A stretch of 15,573 nucleotides of DNA, from contig RGBZ01000009.1 of assembly GCA_009919365.1 (NCBI GenBank), positions 1-15,573 on the forward strand, given 5' to 3'. Source of the stretch: a bacterium (GTDB lineage: Bacteria; Chloroflexota; Limnocylindria; Limnocylindrales; Limnocylindraceae). Shown one piece after another: positions 1 to 6,442 of the stretch; positions within the stretch are counted from its first letter, which is position 1, and each line of letters starts with the position of its first letter. The position numbers and the translations under genes were made by a program. The notes beneath the pieces were generated by a model that saw only the letters and a program-made list of their open reading frames with translations, was not told the DNA's origin and did not search any database.

Positions 1-129
1 GAGCGGCAGCATCGCCATGAACGTCGGCGTGTTTAGATGATCGCGGTACGTGTCGTAGCCCGCACGCGCGAGTTTCGTCCACGCCTCGGCGTTGCCGTTC
101 CAACATTCCCCGACGGTGAGATGATCCAT
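1..129 (-). CDS. SAM-dependent methyltransferase, N-terminal fragment (runs off left edge)
   Basis: Read leftwards from ATG 129-127, the frame is open to the window edge and gives about 43 residues containing WNGNAEAWTKLARAGYDTYR, then DHLNTPTFMAMLPL. This resembles the N-terminal lead of class I methyltransferases, in which a W..NA..WT..ARAGYD.YRD..NTP stretch precedes the SAM-binding glycine-rich loop. That loop would lie outside the window, so the function is inferred from the lead sequence alone. There is no clear Shine-Dalgarno sequence before ATG 129; an in-frame ATG at 147 is an alternative start, and the frame is closed by a stop at 174-172. The frame differs from that of dnaX, which remains open across the same bases, so one of the two readings must be non-coding here or the junction is altered. 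The methyltransferase frame is the more protein-like of the two below position 130. Confidence 0.55.
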   Translation of the reverse strand, partial: MDHLTVGECWNGNAEAWTKLARAGYDTYRDHLNTPTFMAMLPL

Positions 130-1033
130 AGTAAGCGAGCGCAGCATGCAGCCCGCGGCGAACAAGGTCGGTCAGGCGGTCGGCAATGATGCGGGGGTCG
201 CGACCACGCGCTTCGAACTCAGCGAGGATCGCGAGCCCAGCGGGTGCGTCGGCGTCAAGGATGGCGCAGGCGAGGCGCTCGATTCGGTCAGCGCCAGGCA
301 GACCGAGGAGCTCTTCGACATCGGCCGCTTTGAGCGGGTCGACCCCTGAGGAGAGGAGCTGATCGAGCATCGACTCGGCATCACGCATGCCGCCGTCGGC
401 GAGGCGGGCCAGGAGCTCAATGGCGGCGGGCTCGGCGACCCGCTTCTCGGTCGCCAAGATGGCTTCAAGCTTGGCGGCGATCTCGGCACGGGCGATCGGT
501 CGGAAGTCGAAGCGCTGTAGCCGCGAGAGAACCGCTGGCCGGATCTTAGACGGGTCGGTAGTGCAGAAGATGAAGACGATCCCTGGGGGCGGCTCCTCGA
601 GCCACTTCAGAAGGGCGTCCCATGCGTCATTGGTGAAGCGGTGCACCTCGTCAAGGATGAGCACCTTGCGCTTCAGGTCCGTTGGCGGGTTGGTAATGAG
701 TGGGATCAGGTCCTCGCGCACGTCGTCGATGCGGTTCGAGGTGGCGGCGTTGGATTCCACCACGTCAAAGGTGGCGCCTTCAGTAATGGCGACGCAGGAG
801 CGGCAAGTGCCGCAGGGCTCACCCTCGGCAGGGGCGAGGCAGTTCAGCGCCTTGGCGACGATGCGGGCGGTGGAGGTCTTCCCGGTGCCGCGCGGGCCAA
901 CGAAGAGGAGTCCGTGTCCCAGTCGGCCGTCGGCGACGGCTCGGCGGAGGGTCTTGGCAATCGGATCCTGGCCACGCAGCTCGCCAAAGGTGGTGGCACG
1001 GTAGCGGCGATAGATTGCCAGCTGCTCCGTCAT
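1..1033 (-). CDS. dnaX: DNA polymerase III gamma/tau-type clamp-loader subunit (DnaX), no stop in window
   Basis: This is the AAA+ ATPase subunit of the clamp loader, which loads the sliding clamp during replication. From ATG 1033, preceded by the Shine-Dalgarno sequence GAGGAGG, the protein shows YRRYRATTFGELRGQDP, Walker A GPRGTGKTS (about residues 45-53), the zinc-binding set CLAPAEGEPCGTCRSC, Walker B ILDEVH, LEEPPP, the SRLQRFDFRPI sensor region, and the lid motif DGGMRDAESMLDQ. Recognisable DnaX sequence ends around residue 300 (position about 130) at RRGLHAALAYY. That is roughly halfway through domain III, the oligomerisation domain. The frame then continues without a stop to the window edge as unlikely sequence, overlapping the methyltransferase reading frame. 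No A-AAA-AAG slippery site was seen. The gene is either short or shifted by an indel near 130. It follows the SRP RNA gene, a common ffs-dnaX order. Identity is secure; the 3' end is not. Confidence 0.85.
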   Translation of the reverse strand, partial: MTEQLAIYRRYRATTFGELRGQDPIAKTLRRAVADGRLGHGLLFVGPRGTGKTSTARIVAKALNCLAPAEGEPCGTCRSCVAITEGATFDVVESNAATSNRIDDVREDLIPLITNPPTDLKRKVLILDEVHRFTNDAWDALLKWLEEPPPGIVFIFCTTDPSKIRPAVLSRLQRFDFRPIARAEIAAKLEAILATEKRVAEPAAIELLARLADGGMRDAESMLDQLLSSGVDPLKAADVEELLGLPGADRIERLACAILDADAPAGLAILAEFEARGRDPRIIADRLTDLVRRGLHAALAYYGSSHRRGMLERQRRGVDETRACGLRHVPRSSKHADVHGDAAA

Positions 1034-1076
1034 GCTCCCCTCCCCTCCTCTGCGTACCGCACTCAACACTGGTTTA

Positions 1077-1188
1077 GTGCCGCCGGCCGAGCCATCCGCT
1101 GCGCCCGCCGCGATCCGCTTAGCGCTGCTTCCTTCCGGACCTGACGCGGTTCACAGAGCGTCGTCGCGCGGAGTCCGACCGACGGCAC
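1077..1188 (-). ncRNA. ffs: Bacterial signal recognition particle RNA (4.5S-type, small)
   Basis: The reverse strand carries the hallmark apical SRP RNA motif GGTCCGGAAGGAAGCAGC (within 1124-1142), preceded by GTGAACCGCGTCA and followed by GCTAAGCGG. The ends pair: GTGCCG at the 5' end (1188-1183) matches CGGCAC at the 3' end (1082-1077), followed by a GGTCGG/CTCGGCC helix with minor bulges. This gives a single long hairpin of about 112 nt, the small form that lacks an Alu domain. The RNA binds Ffh and targets nascent membrane proteins. It lies 43 bp upstream of dnaX on the same strand. The exact ends are set by the helix and could be off by a few bases. Confidence 0.93.
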
Positions 1189-1192
1189 GGCG

Positions 1193-1198
1193 ATCATA
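1193..1198 (-). promoter_or_regulatory. -10 element (TATGAT) for the SRP RNA
   Basis: TATGAT on the minus strand ends 4 bases before the predicted first base of the SRP RNA helix (1188), the normal distance to a transcription start. No good -35 box was found 16-18 bp upstream, so only the -10 element is claimed. Confidence 0.45.
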
Positions 1199-1308
1199 GA
1201 CGAACCGCCCCACTCCGATCGCGCAACGGTCACCCACACCGTGAGCGGCGCGAGGCACTCTACCCGCAACGCCTACTTGGGCGATTGAGAGCGGATTGGA
1301 GCGCGATT

Positions 1309-2484
1309 ATGGGGCACACCGTTGACCTTCACGCCTATGGGGTAACAGCGGAGCGAGGCTTCCTCCCCATTGCCGACCCGAGCGCCGCCATCCCACTCGC
1401 CAACGCCGAGTGGCACGAGACGGCACGCAATCTGCCGAGTCTGATTCCGACCGGCCGCATTCGCGAAATCATCGAGGGGCTTCCCCCGTTCCGTGCCGAT
1501 CTCCTGAACAGCGAGGAGGATCTCGAGGGGGCGATGCGCACACTCAGCTATCTCGGCCAGGCGTACGTGTGGGGTCAGCCAGAGGCGCCGACCGCTCTTC
1601 CCGCTGGGCTCGCGGTGCCGTGGCATGAGGTCGCTGCGGCGATCGGCCGCGAACCGATTCTCTCCTACGCCAGCTACGCACTCTGGAATTGGCGACGCAT
1701 TGATGAGGATGGCCCGATCGCCCTCGGCAACATTGCGCTACTGCAGCACTTCTTGGGCGGGCTCGATGAGGCCTGGTTCATCCTGATTCACGTCGACATT
1801 GAGCGACGCGCAGGCGCGGCCCTCGCCGCTGGGGCACGAGCCCAGACGGCGATCTCGGCGGGTGACGATGCCAGCGCCACCGTTGCGCTGAGCGAACTGG
1901 GCGACGCCCTCGACGGCATTCTGACAACGATGCAGCGCATGCCAGAGGCGTGCGACCCGTATGTCTACTACCACCGCGTGCGCCCGTATATCTTCGGCTG
2001 GCACAACAACCCTGCCCTGCCAGGTGGGCTGGTCTACGAAGGGGTTACCGCCTATGCGGGCAAGCCGCAGTCGTTCCGCGGTGAGACGGGTGCGCAGAGC
2101 ACCATCGTGCCGTGCCTCGATGCCGTGCTCGGCGTTGAGCATGCCCCCGATGAGCTGCGCACCTACCTGATGGAGATGCGCCGATACATGCCGGTGAAGC
2201 ATGTCGGACTGCTGGAAGCGTTTGAGGCGGGTCCAACCGCGCTCAGTCGCGTCACTGCACTCGGCGCAGCGGCGCCTGCTGGGCTCGTTGCGGCGCGCAA
2301 TCGCGCCGTTGACCTGCTGCGCGCATTCCGTGCGCTGCACCTCGAATATGCCGCGACGTACATCAATCGCCAGGCGGCGGCGGCAACGGGGAACCCAACC
2401 GATGTGGGCACCGGTGGCACGCCGTTCATGAAGTATTTGAAGAAGCACCGCGACGAGACGGAGTCTTCGCTCACCAAGAGCTAA
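1309..2484 (+). CDS. Indoleamine 2,3-dioxygenase family heme dioxygenase
   Basis: The 391-residue product matches the indoleamine 2,3-dioxygenase family, which opens the indole ring of L-tryptophan to N-formylkynurenine using heme and O2 in the cytoplasm. Visible family blocks, in order, are VRPYIFGWHNNPALPGGLVY, FRGETGAQSTIVPCLDAVLG, MRRYMPVKH and, near the C-terminus, TGGTPFMKYLKKHRDETE. By comparison with animal IDO (RRYMPPAHR), His298 in MPVKH should be the proximal heme ligand. The length agrees with the family, at around 400 residues. ATG 1309 is chosen because GGAG (1298-1301) sits 7 bases upstream; an in-frame TTG at 1285 would add 8 residues but lacks such a site. The gene is divergent from ffs-dnaX and convergent with proline dehydrogenase, with only 3 bp between the stop codons. 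Related heme enzymes of secondary metabolism (PrnB-like) are the main alternative, although no halogenase or other biosynthetic gene is near. Confidence 0.9.
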   Translation: MGHTVDLHAYGVTAERGFLPIADPSAAIPLANAEWHETARNLPSLIPTGRIREIIEGLPPFRADLLNSEEDLEGAMRTLSYLGQAYVWGQPEAPTALPAGLAVPWHEVAAAIGREPILSYASYALWNWRRIDEDGPIALGNIALLQHFLGGLDEAWFILIHVDIERRAGAALAAGARAQTAISAGDDASATVALSELGDALDGILTTMQRMPEACDPYVYYHRVRPYIFGWHNNPALPGGLVYEGVTAYAGKPQSFRGETGAQSTIVPCLDAVLGVEHAPDELRTYLMEMRRYMPVKHVGLLEAFEAGPTALSRVTALGAAAPAGLVAARNRAVDLLRAFRALHLEYAATYINRQAAAATGNPTDVGTGGTPFMKYLKKHRDETESSLTKS

Positions 2485-2487
2485 GGC

Positions 2488-3393
2488 TTAACGGCCGACC
2501 AGACTCCGCAACACGAAACGCAGGTTCGCCGGTCGTTCTGCCATGCGACGCAGCGAGTACGGCCACCAGTCGGGTCCGTACGGGGTGTAAATGCGCACGC
2601 GCCAACCGTTGGTGACGAGTCGCTCAGCGAGATCAGAGCGCACGCCGTAGAGCAGCTGAATCTCGCCGCGCGTTTGCGCAGCTGCGCCGAGCTTGGAGAT
2701 GATGCGATCGTCATGCGTGCCGAAGGCAAGTGGGATCTGTGAGGCGATGAGTCGCTCTGCCAGTCCAATGTATGCGGCATTCACCGCCTCCATATCGCCG
2801 ACCCCCTCCGCTCCCGGATCGTACGCGCCCTTCACCAGTCGCACTGGGATGCCCGCGGCGACAAGGCGCTCCACATCTGCGCTTGAGCGACGCATGTTGG
2901 CTTGCACGACGGTGCCGACCGGTCGACCAGCGGCGCGCGCCGCGCAGACAACATCGTGGAGTTGATCAAGGCTGTTTGGGTACTCCGCATCAACGCGGAC
3001 AAAGCCGTTCACGGACCGCGCCGTTGCCAGAATTCGATCGAGACGCGCCGCAGCGACTGCGCTCCCCTCGGCGAGACCGATGGCGGTGAGCTTGACGCTG
3101 ACGTTTGGCTCAAGGCCAGCGGCCGCCTGCGCGGTGAGAAGGGCGCTCGCATCGGCCGCGTACGCGTCGGCCGGTGCACCAGATGATGCCTCGCCGAGTC
3201 GGTCCAGGGTGACAGTGAAGCCGCGGCGCTTCAGATCGAGCGCGACTTCAACGGCGGCCGGGATGGTATCCCCAGCAACGAAGCGGCGAACAGATCGGCG
3301 GCCCCAAGAGGTGCGCTGTACGAGTCGGCCCAACGCTGCGGCGCGACTCATGCGCAGCAGTACGGTGCGGCTTAGAGCAAAGAACGGATTCAC
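2488..3393 (-). CDS. Proline dehydrogenase (monofunctional, FAD-dependent)
   Basis: The 301-residue product is a single-domain proline dehydrogenase. It oxidises L-proline to pyrroline-5-carboxylate with FAD, passing electrons to the membrane quinone pool. Family blocks seen are FTVTLDRLGE, NVSVKLTAIG, VRVDAEYP, VRLVKGAYDPG (flavin-contacting Lys), IPLAFGTHDDR, IQLLYGVR and the C-terminal helix YGPDWWPYSLRRMAERPAN, whose arginines bind the proline carboxylate. The length fits monofunctional bacterial enzymes, and no P5C dehydrogenase domain follows. The start is GTG 3393, with TAGGAT 6 bases upstream and no Shine-Dalgarno, which suggests a leaderless message. The gene lies 28 bp downstream of the deoxyribosyltransferase on the same strand, so read-through from that gene is also possible. 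Confidence 0.93.
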   Translation of the reverse strand: MNPFFALSRTVLLRMSRAAALGRLVQRTSWGRRSVRRFVAGDTIPAAVEVALDLKRRGFTVTLDRLGEASSGAPADAYAADASALLTAQAAAGLEPNVSVKLTAIGLAEGSAVAAARLDRILATARSVNGFVRVDAEYPNSLDQLHDVVCAARAAGRPVGTVVQANMRRSSADVERLVAAGIPVRLVKGAYDPGAEGVGDMEAVNAAYIGLAERLIASQIPLAFGTHDDRIISKLGAAAQTRGEIQLLYGVRSDLAERLVTNGWRVRIYTPYGPDWWPYSLRRMAERPANLRFVLRSLVGR

Positions 3394-3399
3394 GCCAGA

Positions 3400-3405
3400 A
3401 TCCTA
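3400..3405 (-). promoter_or_regulatory. -10-like TAGGAT before proline dehydrogenase
   Basis: TAGGAT on the minus strand is separated by exactly 6 bases from the GTG start at 3393. The spacing implies transcription starting at or next to the start codon. No convincing -35 box is visible. Confidence 0.4.
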
Positions 3406-3421
3406 GCGCGGCTGTGGCGAA

Positions 3422-3895
3422 CTAGGGGCGGTCGCGAAGGCGGATCAGGGCGGCGACCGCCTCATCAACGGACCAAACTACCTCGCCCGATGCGCGGATC
3501 GCACCCACCACGAAGAGGTTGATGCCGTCGGCGGGGACGAGCCCCTTACGGCGCGCGACGCGCATGTCGGTGCTAAGGCCAATGATCCCCTTGTAGCGCG
3601 CAGGATCCTGTGCGGCAAGGCGGCTAAAGATGCCGATCTCCACAGCGGTGCCGTCATCAACCTGGGTGCCGTCGAGCCAGGCGAGCACCGCGTTCGCCCC
3701 CATCACGCCAGCTAGATCTACGGCGTAGACCTCGTCAGCGGTGGAGTCGCCATCTGAGCGCTGGAATTTTTGCTCGGCGAACTGTTCATGCGGCACGAAG
3801 ACCTCAAAGCCCTCGGCGCGCAGCCGGGCGGCAACCGTGTCGAGGAAGCTGCGCTCCGCGTCCGAAAAGAGTGGTCCGGCGAGATAGATCTTCAT
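3422..3895 (-). CDS. Nucleoside 2-deoxyribosyltransferase family protein
   Basis: The 157-residue product belongs to the nucleoside 2-deoxyribosyltransferase family, cytosolic enzymes that exchange bases on deoxyribonucleosides or hydrolyse nucleotides. The N-terminus MKIYLAGPLFSDAER (residues 1-15) is the family's phosphate/sugar-binding signature. The segment VLAWLDGTQVDDGTAVEIG carries the conserved Asp residues and the likely catalytic Glu86. Length is typical at about 150 residues. The nearby nucleoside hydrolase and MFS genes on the same strand suggest a nucleoside-salvage neighbourhood. The start ATG 3895 is preceded by AATACT at a distance of 6 bases and has no Shine-Dalgarno. A DNPH1-like nucleotide N-glycosidase is an alternative within the same fold; the exact substrate cannot be read from sequence. 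Confidence 0.88.
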   Translation of the reverse strand: MKIYLAGPLFSDAERSFLDTVAARLRAEGFEVFVPHEQFAEQKFQRSDGDSTADEVYAVDLAGVMGANAVLAWLDGTQVDDGTAVEIGIFSRLAAQDPARYKGIIGLSTDMRVARRKGLVPADGINLFVVGAIRASGEVVWSVDEAVAALIRLRDRP

Positions 3896-3901
3896 GGCGG
3901 C

Positions 3902-3907
3902 AGTATT
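3902..3907 (-). promoter_or_regulatory. -10-like AATACT before the deoxyribosyltransferase
   Basis: AATACT on the minus strand lies exactly 6 bases before ATG 3895, the same geometry as at 3400-3405, 6399-6404 and 6431-6436. No good -35 box is visible, so the support is mostly the repeated spacing. Confidence 0.4.
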
Positions 3908-3925
3908 GCGTACTGGCTGAGTGCG

Positions 3926-3955
3926 TTAGATGAGCGTTGCAAAGGCGGGTACACT
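3926..3955 (+). promoter_or_regulatory. Possible promoter of the CDGSH gene (TTAGAT, 18 bp, TACACT)
   Basis: TTAGAT (3926-3931) and TACACT (3950-3955) are separated by 18 bp and point towards the CDGSH gene. A start near 3962 would give a leader of about 38 nt that contains a hairpin and a strong ribosome binding site. The match to sigma-70 consensus is modest. Confidence 0.3.
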
Positions 3956-3962
3956 GACGTAA

Positions 3963-3978
3963 CTGGCAGCAGTGCCAG
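3963..3978 (+). promoter_or_regulatory. Leader hairpin upstream of the CDGSH gene
   Basis: CTGGCA (3963-3968) and TGCCAG (3973-3978) form a perfect 6-bp stem with a GCAG loop. It lies near the predicted 5' end of the transcript and 8 bases before the GAGGAGG ribosome binding site (3987-3993). It could stabilise the message or serve as a dyad operator; the sequence alone does not decide. Confidence 0.35.
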
Positions 3979-3999
3979 AGCGACGTAGAGGAGGTCTCC

Positions 4000-4215
4000 A
4001 TGAGCGACGAGCAGCAGGTCAAGATCACCGTCAAGGACAACGGCTCACTTCGCGTGGAGGGCGAATTCACCATTGTTGACGTTGAAGGGAACGAGATTCC
4101 GCACGAGGGCCCAGCCGCCGGCCTCTGCCGTTGCGGTCACTCCGCCAACAAGCCGTTCTGCGACGGCTCACATAAGGATCGCTTCGAGAGCGTCGTCCGC
4201 GCCCCGAAGGCGTAA
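4000..4215 (+). CDS. CDGSH iron-sulfur domain protein (small, single domain)
   Basis: The 71-residue protein holds one complete CDGSH motif, LCRCGHSANKPFCDGSHK. Cys43, Cys45, Cys54 and His58 are the expected ligands of a 2Fe-2S cluster of the mitoNEET/Miner type. Such small proteins are thought to act in redox or iron-sulfur handling; the partner here is unknown. The N-terminal half (VKITVKDNGSLRVEGEFTIV) is the strand-rich segment often seen before the motif in bacterial members. The start ATG 4000 has a strong Shine-Dalgarno GAGGAGG 6 bases upstream, unlike most neighbours. It is divergent from the deoxyribosyltransferase (104 bp apart) and convergent with the MFS gene (9 bp apart), so it is probably transcribed alone. 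Confidence 0.93.
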   Translation: MSDEQQVKITVKDNGSLRVEGEFTIVDVEGNEIPHEGPAAGLCRCGHSANKPFCDGSHKDRFESVVRAPKA

Positions 4216-4219
4216 GGTT

Positions 4220-4236
4220 CGCCGCTAGGAGCGGCG
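4220..4236. terminator. Possible bidirectional hairpin between convergent genes
   Basis: CGCCGC (4220-4225) and GCGGCG (4231-4236) form a 6-bp GC-only stem around TAGGA. It spans the MFS stop codon, just after the CDGSH stop. Neither side has a T-run, so this is at best a weak terminator. Confidence 0.25.
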
Positions 4237-5439
4237 CAGTGCGGCACGACCGCGCAGCATTGCCGCAACCGGCAACACAATCAGCGCGGCGCCAAGGAGT
4301 CCCAGCGCGGTGTAGCTCGCCGCGGCAACGACGATCCCTGAGCCGAGTGCCGCAGCAGCGGCGGAGCTCCAGATCATGGCGTCAGTCGCCCCTTGCAAGG
4401 TGGTGCGCTCGGCACCGTCGAGCCCCTCAGTAAGCAGCGCGGATCCGGCCACGAATCCAAGGTTCCAGCCGACGCCGAGCAGGAAGAGGGCGATGAAGAG
4501 GACTGTTCCGCCATCTGGTGGAGCCACCGCCGCAAGCACCGACGAGAAGGCGCTGAGGGCGAGACCTGCCGCAATGATCGCCGGGGTGCCAAAGCGTCCA
4601 GCCAGGCGGCCGGAGATCGGCGAGAACGCGAACATGCCAAAGGTATGTCCACTGATGACGAGCCCAACGGCGGCGAGGCCGTGGCCGTGATCTGTCATAT
4701 GCAGCGGTGTCATCGTCATCACCAGCACCATGACTACCTGCCCGATGATGAGCGCTACCACGGCGGCGAGAATTCGGGGTCGTGCAAGCATCTCACCGAG
4801 GGAGGCGCTGGCGCGACCGCGTGCTCGCGCTGCTACAGGAGCAAGCGTTGCCGGATCAGGACGCAGGGTAACGAGCGTGAGCAGCGCAGCGGCGGTTACA
4901 AAAAGCACCGGCACGCCATAGACGCCAGCGAGTCGTGGCAGGTTGAACCCTTCGGCGATATTCCCCGAGAGGGTGACAAGGTTCGGACCAACGATGGATC
5001 CAAGGGTCGAACCCCACACGACCAGGCCGATGGCCGAGGCACGACCTCTCTCGGGGTACATATCGGCAGCGGTGTAGCGTGAGAGCTGATTCGACGCATT
5101 GGCGCAGCCCATCGCGGCGGTGGCCACGATGAAGAGCGGAAACGAGCCAATCACCACCGCAGTACCAGCCACAAACGCCCCGACCGCACCGATTCCGTAA
5201 CCAAGGACGAGGCCCGCGCGGCGTCCGTACAGCACCATGAGGCGCGAGAGGAGCGCCGAGGCGGCTGCGGAGCCGAGTACGATCGTTGCCCCAGGGAGCC
5301 CGGCGAAGCTAGATCCGCCCGAGAGCTTCTTCGCCACGATGGTGGCAATGGTGATGGCGGCGATATAGCCAGTGCTGCCGAGGGCAACACCAAGGACGAG
5401 TGAGGTTTGTAGGCGACGACGCGTGACCGCGGCGGTCAT
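4225..5439 (-). CDS. Major facilitator superfamily transporter
   Basis: The 404-residue protein is almost entirely hydrophobic, with about 12 predicted membrane spans. It carries MFS-type signatures: the loop 2-3 element LYGRRAGLVLGYGIGAVGAF, YPERGRASAIGLV, and GSTLGSIVGP in the fourth to fifth spans. A charged central loop (DPATLAPVAARARGRAS) separates the two six-helix halves. It is a secondary transporter of the inner membrane; the substrate cannot be read from sequence. Its ATG (5439-5437) overlaps the TGA of the upstream nucleoside hydrolase as ATGA, implying translational coupling and a shared operon. That context suggests a nucleoside, nucleobase or ribose substrate, which is inference. 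The multidrug-efflux type of MFS is the main alternative. Confidence 0.85.
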   Translation of the reverse strand: MTAAVTRRRLQTSLVLGVALGSTGYIAAITIATIVAKKLSGGSSFAGLPGATIVLGSAAASALLSRLMVLYGRRAGLVLGYGIGAVGAFVAGTAVVIGSFPLFIVATAAMGCANASNQLSRYTAADMYPERGRASAIGLVVWGSTLGSIVGPNLVTLSGNIAEGFNLPRLAGVYGVPVLFVTAAALLTLVTLRPDPATLAPVAARARGRASASLGEMLARPRILAAVVALIIGQVVMVLVMTMTPLHMTDHGHGLAAVGLVISGHTFGMFAFSPISGRLAGRFGTPAIIAAGLALSAFSSVLAAVAPPDGGTVLFIALFLLGVGWNLGFVAGSALLTEGLDGAERTTLQGATDAMIWSSAAAAALGSGIVVAAASYTALGLLGAALIVLPVAAMLRGRAALRRS

Positions 5440-6392
5440 GCGGACGGTGCGGTGGCGAGCGCCTCGTAGATCAGTTGGAAGATTTCGGCGGACTTCGGCT
5501 CGTAGGCCACCAGGGTGTTTGGCTTCTCTTTCTTTGACTGCACGATCGGTCGCTCATCAACCGCGGTCATGCCGCGCGTGAACTCACCGTGCAGCTCAAT
5601 GTCGACGCGCTTCTCGCGCAGGTCAAAGAGGTGTGGATGCGTCACGGCAAAGATGGCACACGGATCATGCAGTGGTCCGCCGTAGACGCCAAGTTGCTCG
5701 CCGTAGGTGGTCGAAAAGAAGTCGAGTAGTTCGGCGGCGAACTTCGCGCTCGGTGTACCGAGGGTGAGTACGCGCTGTACGAACTCCTTAGTGATGACTA
5801 CCTGGTGGGTGGTGTTAAGGCCGACCATCTTGAGCGGCCCTCCGTAGTTGAAGACGGTTGAAGCGGCCTCGGGGTCAGCCCAGATATTGAACTCAGCGTG
5901 TGGCGCACGGTTGCCGTGCAGCGTGCCGCCTCCCATCAGTGAGATGCCTGCGATGCGCTTACCAAGGTCGGGAGCGGCGCGTAGGGCAAGAGCGATGTTG
6001 GTGAGCGGGCCGAGTGGCGCGAGCCAGACCCCTTCACCCTCGTGCTTGCGCACGAGTTCGATGATCGCTTCAACCGCGCCGGCTCTCTCAGCTGTTCGTC
6101 GCACTGGGGGAAGCTCGGGGCCACCGAGCCCCGACTCGCCGTGAATGTGTGGCGCGTTACGGGGTGGGGCCACGAGTGGGCGGTCGGCGCCAGCAAAGAC
6201 CGGGGCGCTGATGCCAAAGACGTCGCAGGCGATCAGGGCGTTGGGCAGCGTGCGCGAAAGCGGCGCGTTGCCGTGTACCGCGGTAATCCCGATCAGGTTG
6301 GCGTAGTGATTCGCAACCACCAGTGCGAAGACGTCGTCATGCCCTGGGTCACAGTCGACGATCATCGTGGGGCGATGGGCAGGCGTGGTCAT
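5436..6392 (-). CDS. Nucleoside hydrolase (inosine-uridine preferring family)
   Basis: The 318-residue product is a nucleoside hydrolase, which cleaves the N-glycosidic bond of ribonucleosides to give ribose and free base. The calcium-binding N-terminal motif is DCDPGHDD (residues 13-20). Further family blocks are GITAVHGNAPL, the substrate-contacting HAEFNIWADPEAA (165-177), and LHDPCAIF with the calcium-ligand Asp243. Length is typical at about 310-320 residues. The start ATG 6392 has TAAGGT 6 bases upstream and no Shine-Dalgarno, so the message is probably leaderless. It is the first gene of an operon with the MFS transporter (4-bp ATGA overlap) and is divergent from the acyltransferase across 50 bp. 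Base specificity cannot be assigned. Confidence 0.95.
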   Translation of the reverse strand: MTTPAHRPTMIVDCDPGHDDVFALVVANHYANLIGITAVHGNAPLSRTLPNALIACDVFGISAPVFAGADRPLVAPPRNAPHIHGESGLGGPELPPVRRTAERAGAVEAIIELVRKHEGEGVWLAPLGPLTNIALALRAAPDLGKRIAGISLMGGGTLHGNRAPHAEFNIWADPEAASTVFNYGGPLKMVGLNTTHQVVITKEFVQRVLTLGTPSAKFAAELLDFFSTTYGEQLGVYGGPLHDPCAIFAVTHPHLFDLREKRVDIELHGEFTRGMTAVDERPIVQSKKEKPNTLVAYEPKSAEIFQLIYEALATAPSA

Positions 6393-6398
6393 GGGCGA

Positions 6399-6404
6399 AC
6401 CTTA
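6399..6404 (-). promoter_or_regulatory. -10-like TAAGGT before the nucleoside hydrolase
   Basis: TAAGGT on the minus strand is 6 bases before ATG 6392. It shares the 50-bp intergenic space with the divergent acyltransferase promoter. Three of six bases match the sigma-70 -10 consensus, and no -35 box was found. Confidence 0.35.
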
Positions 6405-6430
6405 GCGCACCCGAGCCCTCGCCCGTGCCC

Positions 6431-6436
6431 CATACT
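6431..6436 (+). promoter_or_regulatory. -10-like CATACT before the acyltransferase
   Basis: CATACT lies exactly 6 bases before ATG 6443, mirroring the divergent element at 6399-6404. The spacing suggests a leaderless transcript. No clear -35 box is visible. Confidence 0.4.
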
Positions 6437-6442
6437 GCAGGC

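Noticed and set aside
130..1033. Programmed -1 frameshift producing gamma and tau forms of DnaX
   Set aside because: No A-AAA-AAG or similar slippery heptamer was found in the gene, and the shifted frame past 130 encodes a methyltransferase-like start, not DnaX.
1285..1308. TTG start for the dioxygenase
   Set aside because: ATG 1309 has GGAG at a 7-base distance; the TTG has no comparable site.
4393..5082. 229-codon plus-strand ORF opposite the MFS gene
   Set aside because: Charged low-complexity shadow of a clear transporter gene on the other strand; no domain resemblance.
6323..6442. 40-residue N-terminal extension of the acyltransferase
   Set aside because: It overlaps the divergent nucleoside hydrolase gene and is Arg/Ser/Trp-rich sequence typical of a non-coding frame. 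The family's conserved sequence begins after ATG 6443.
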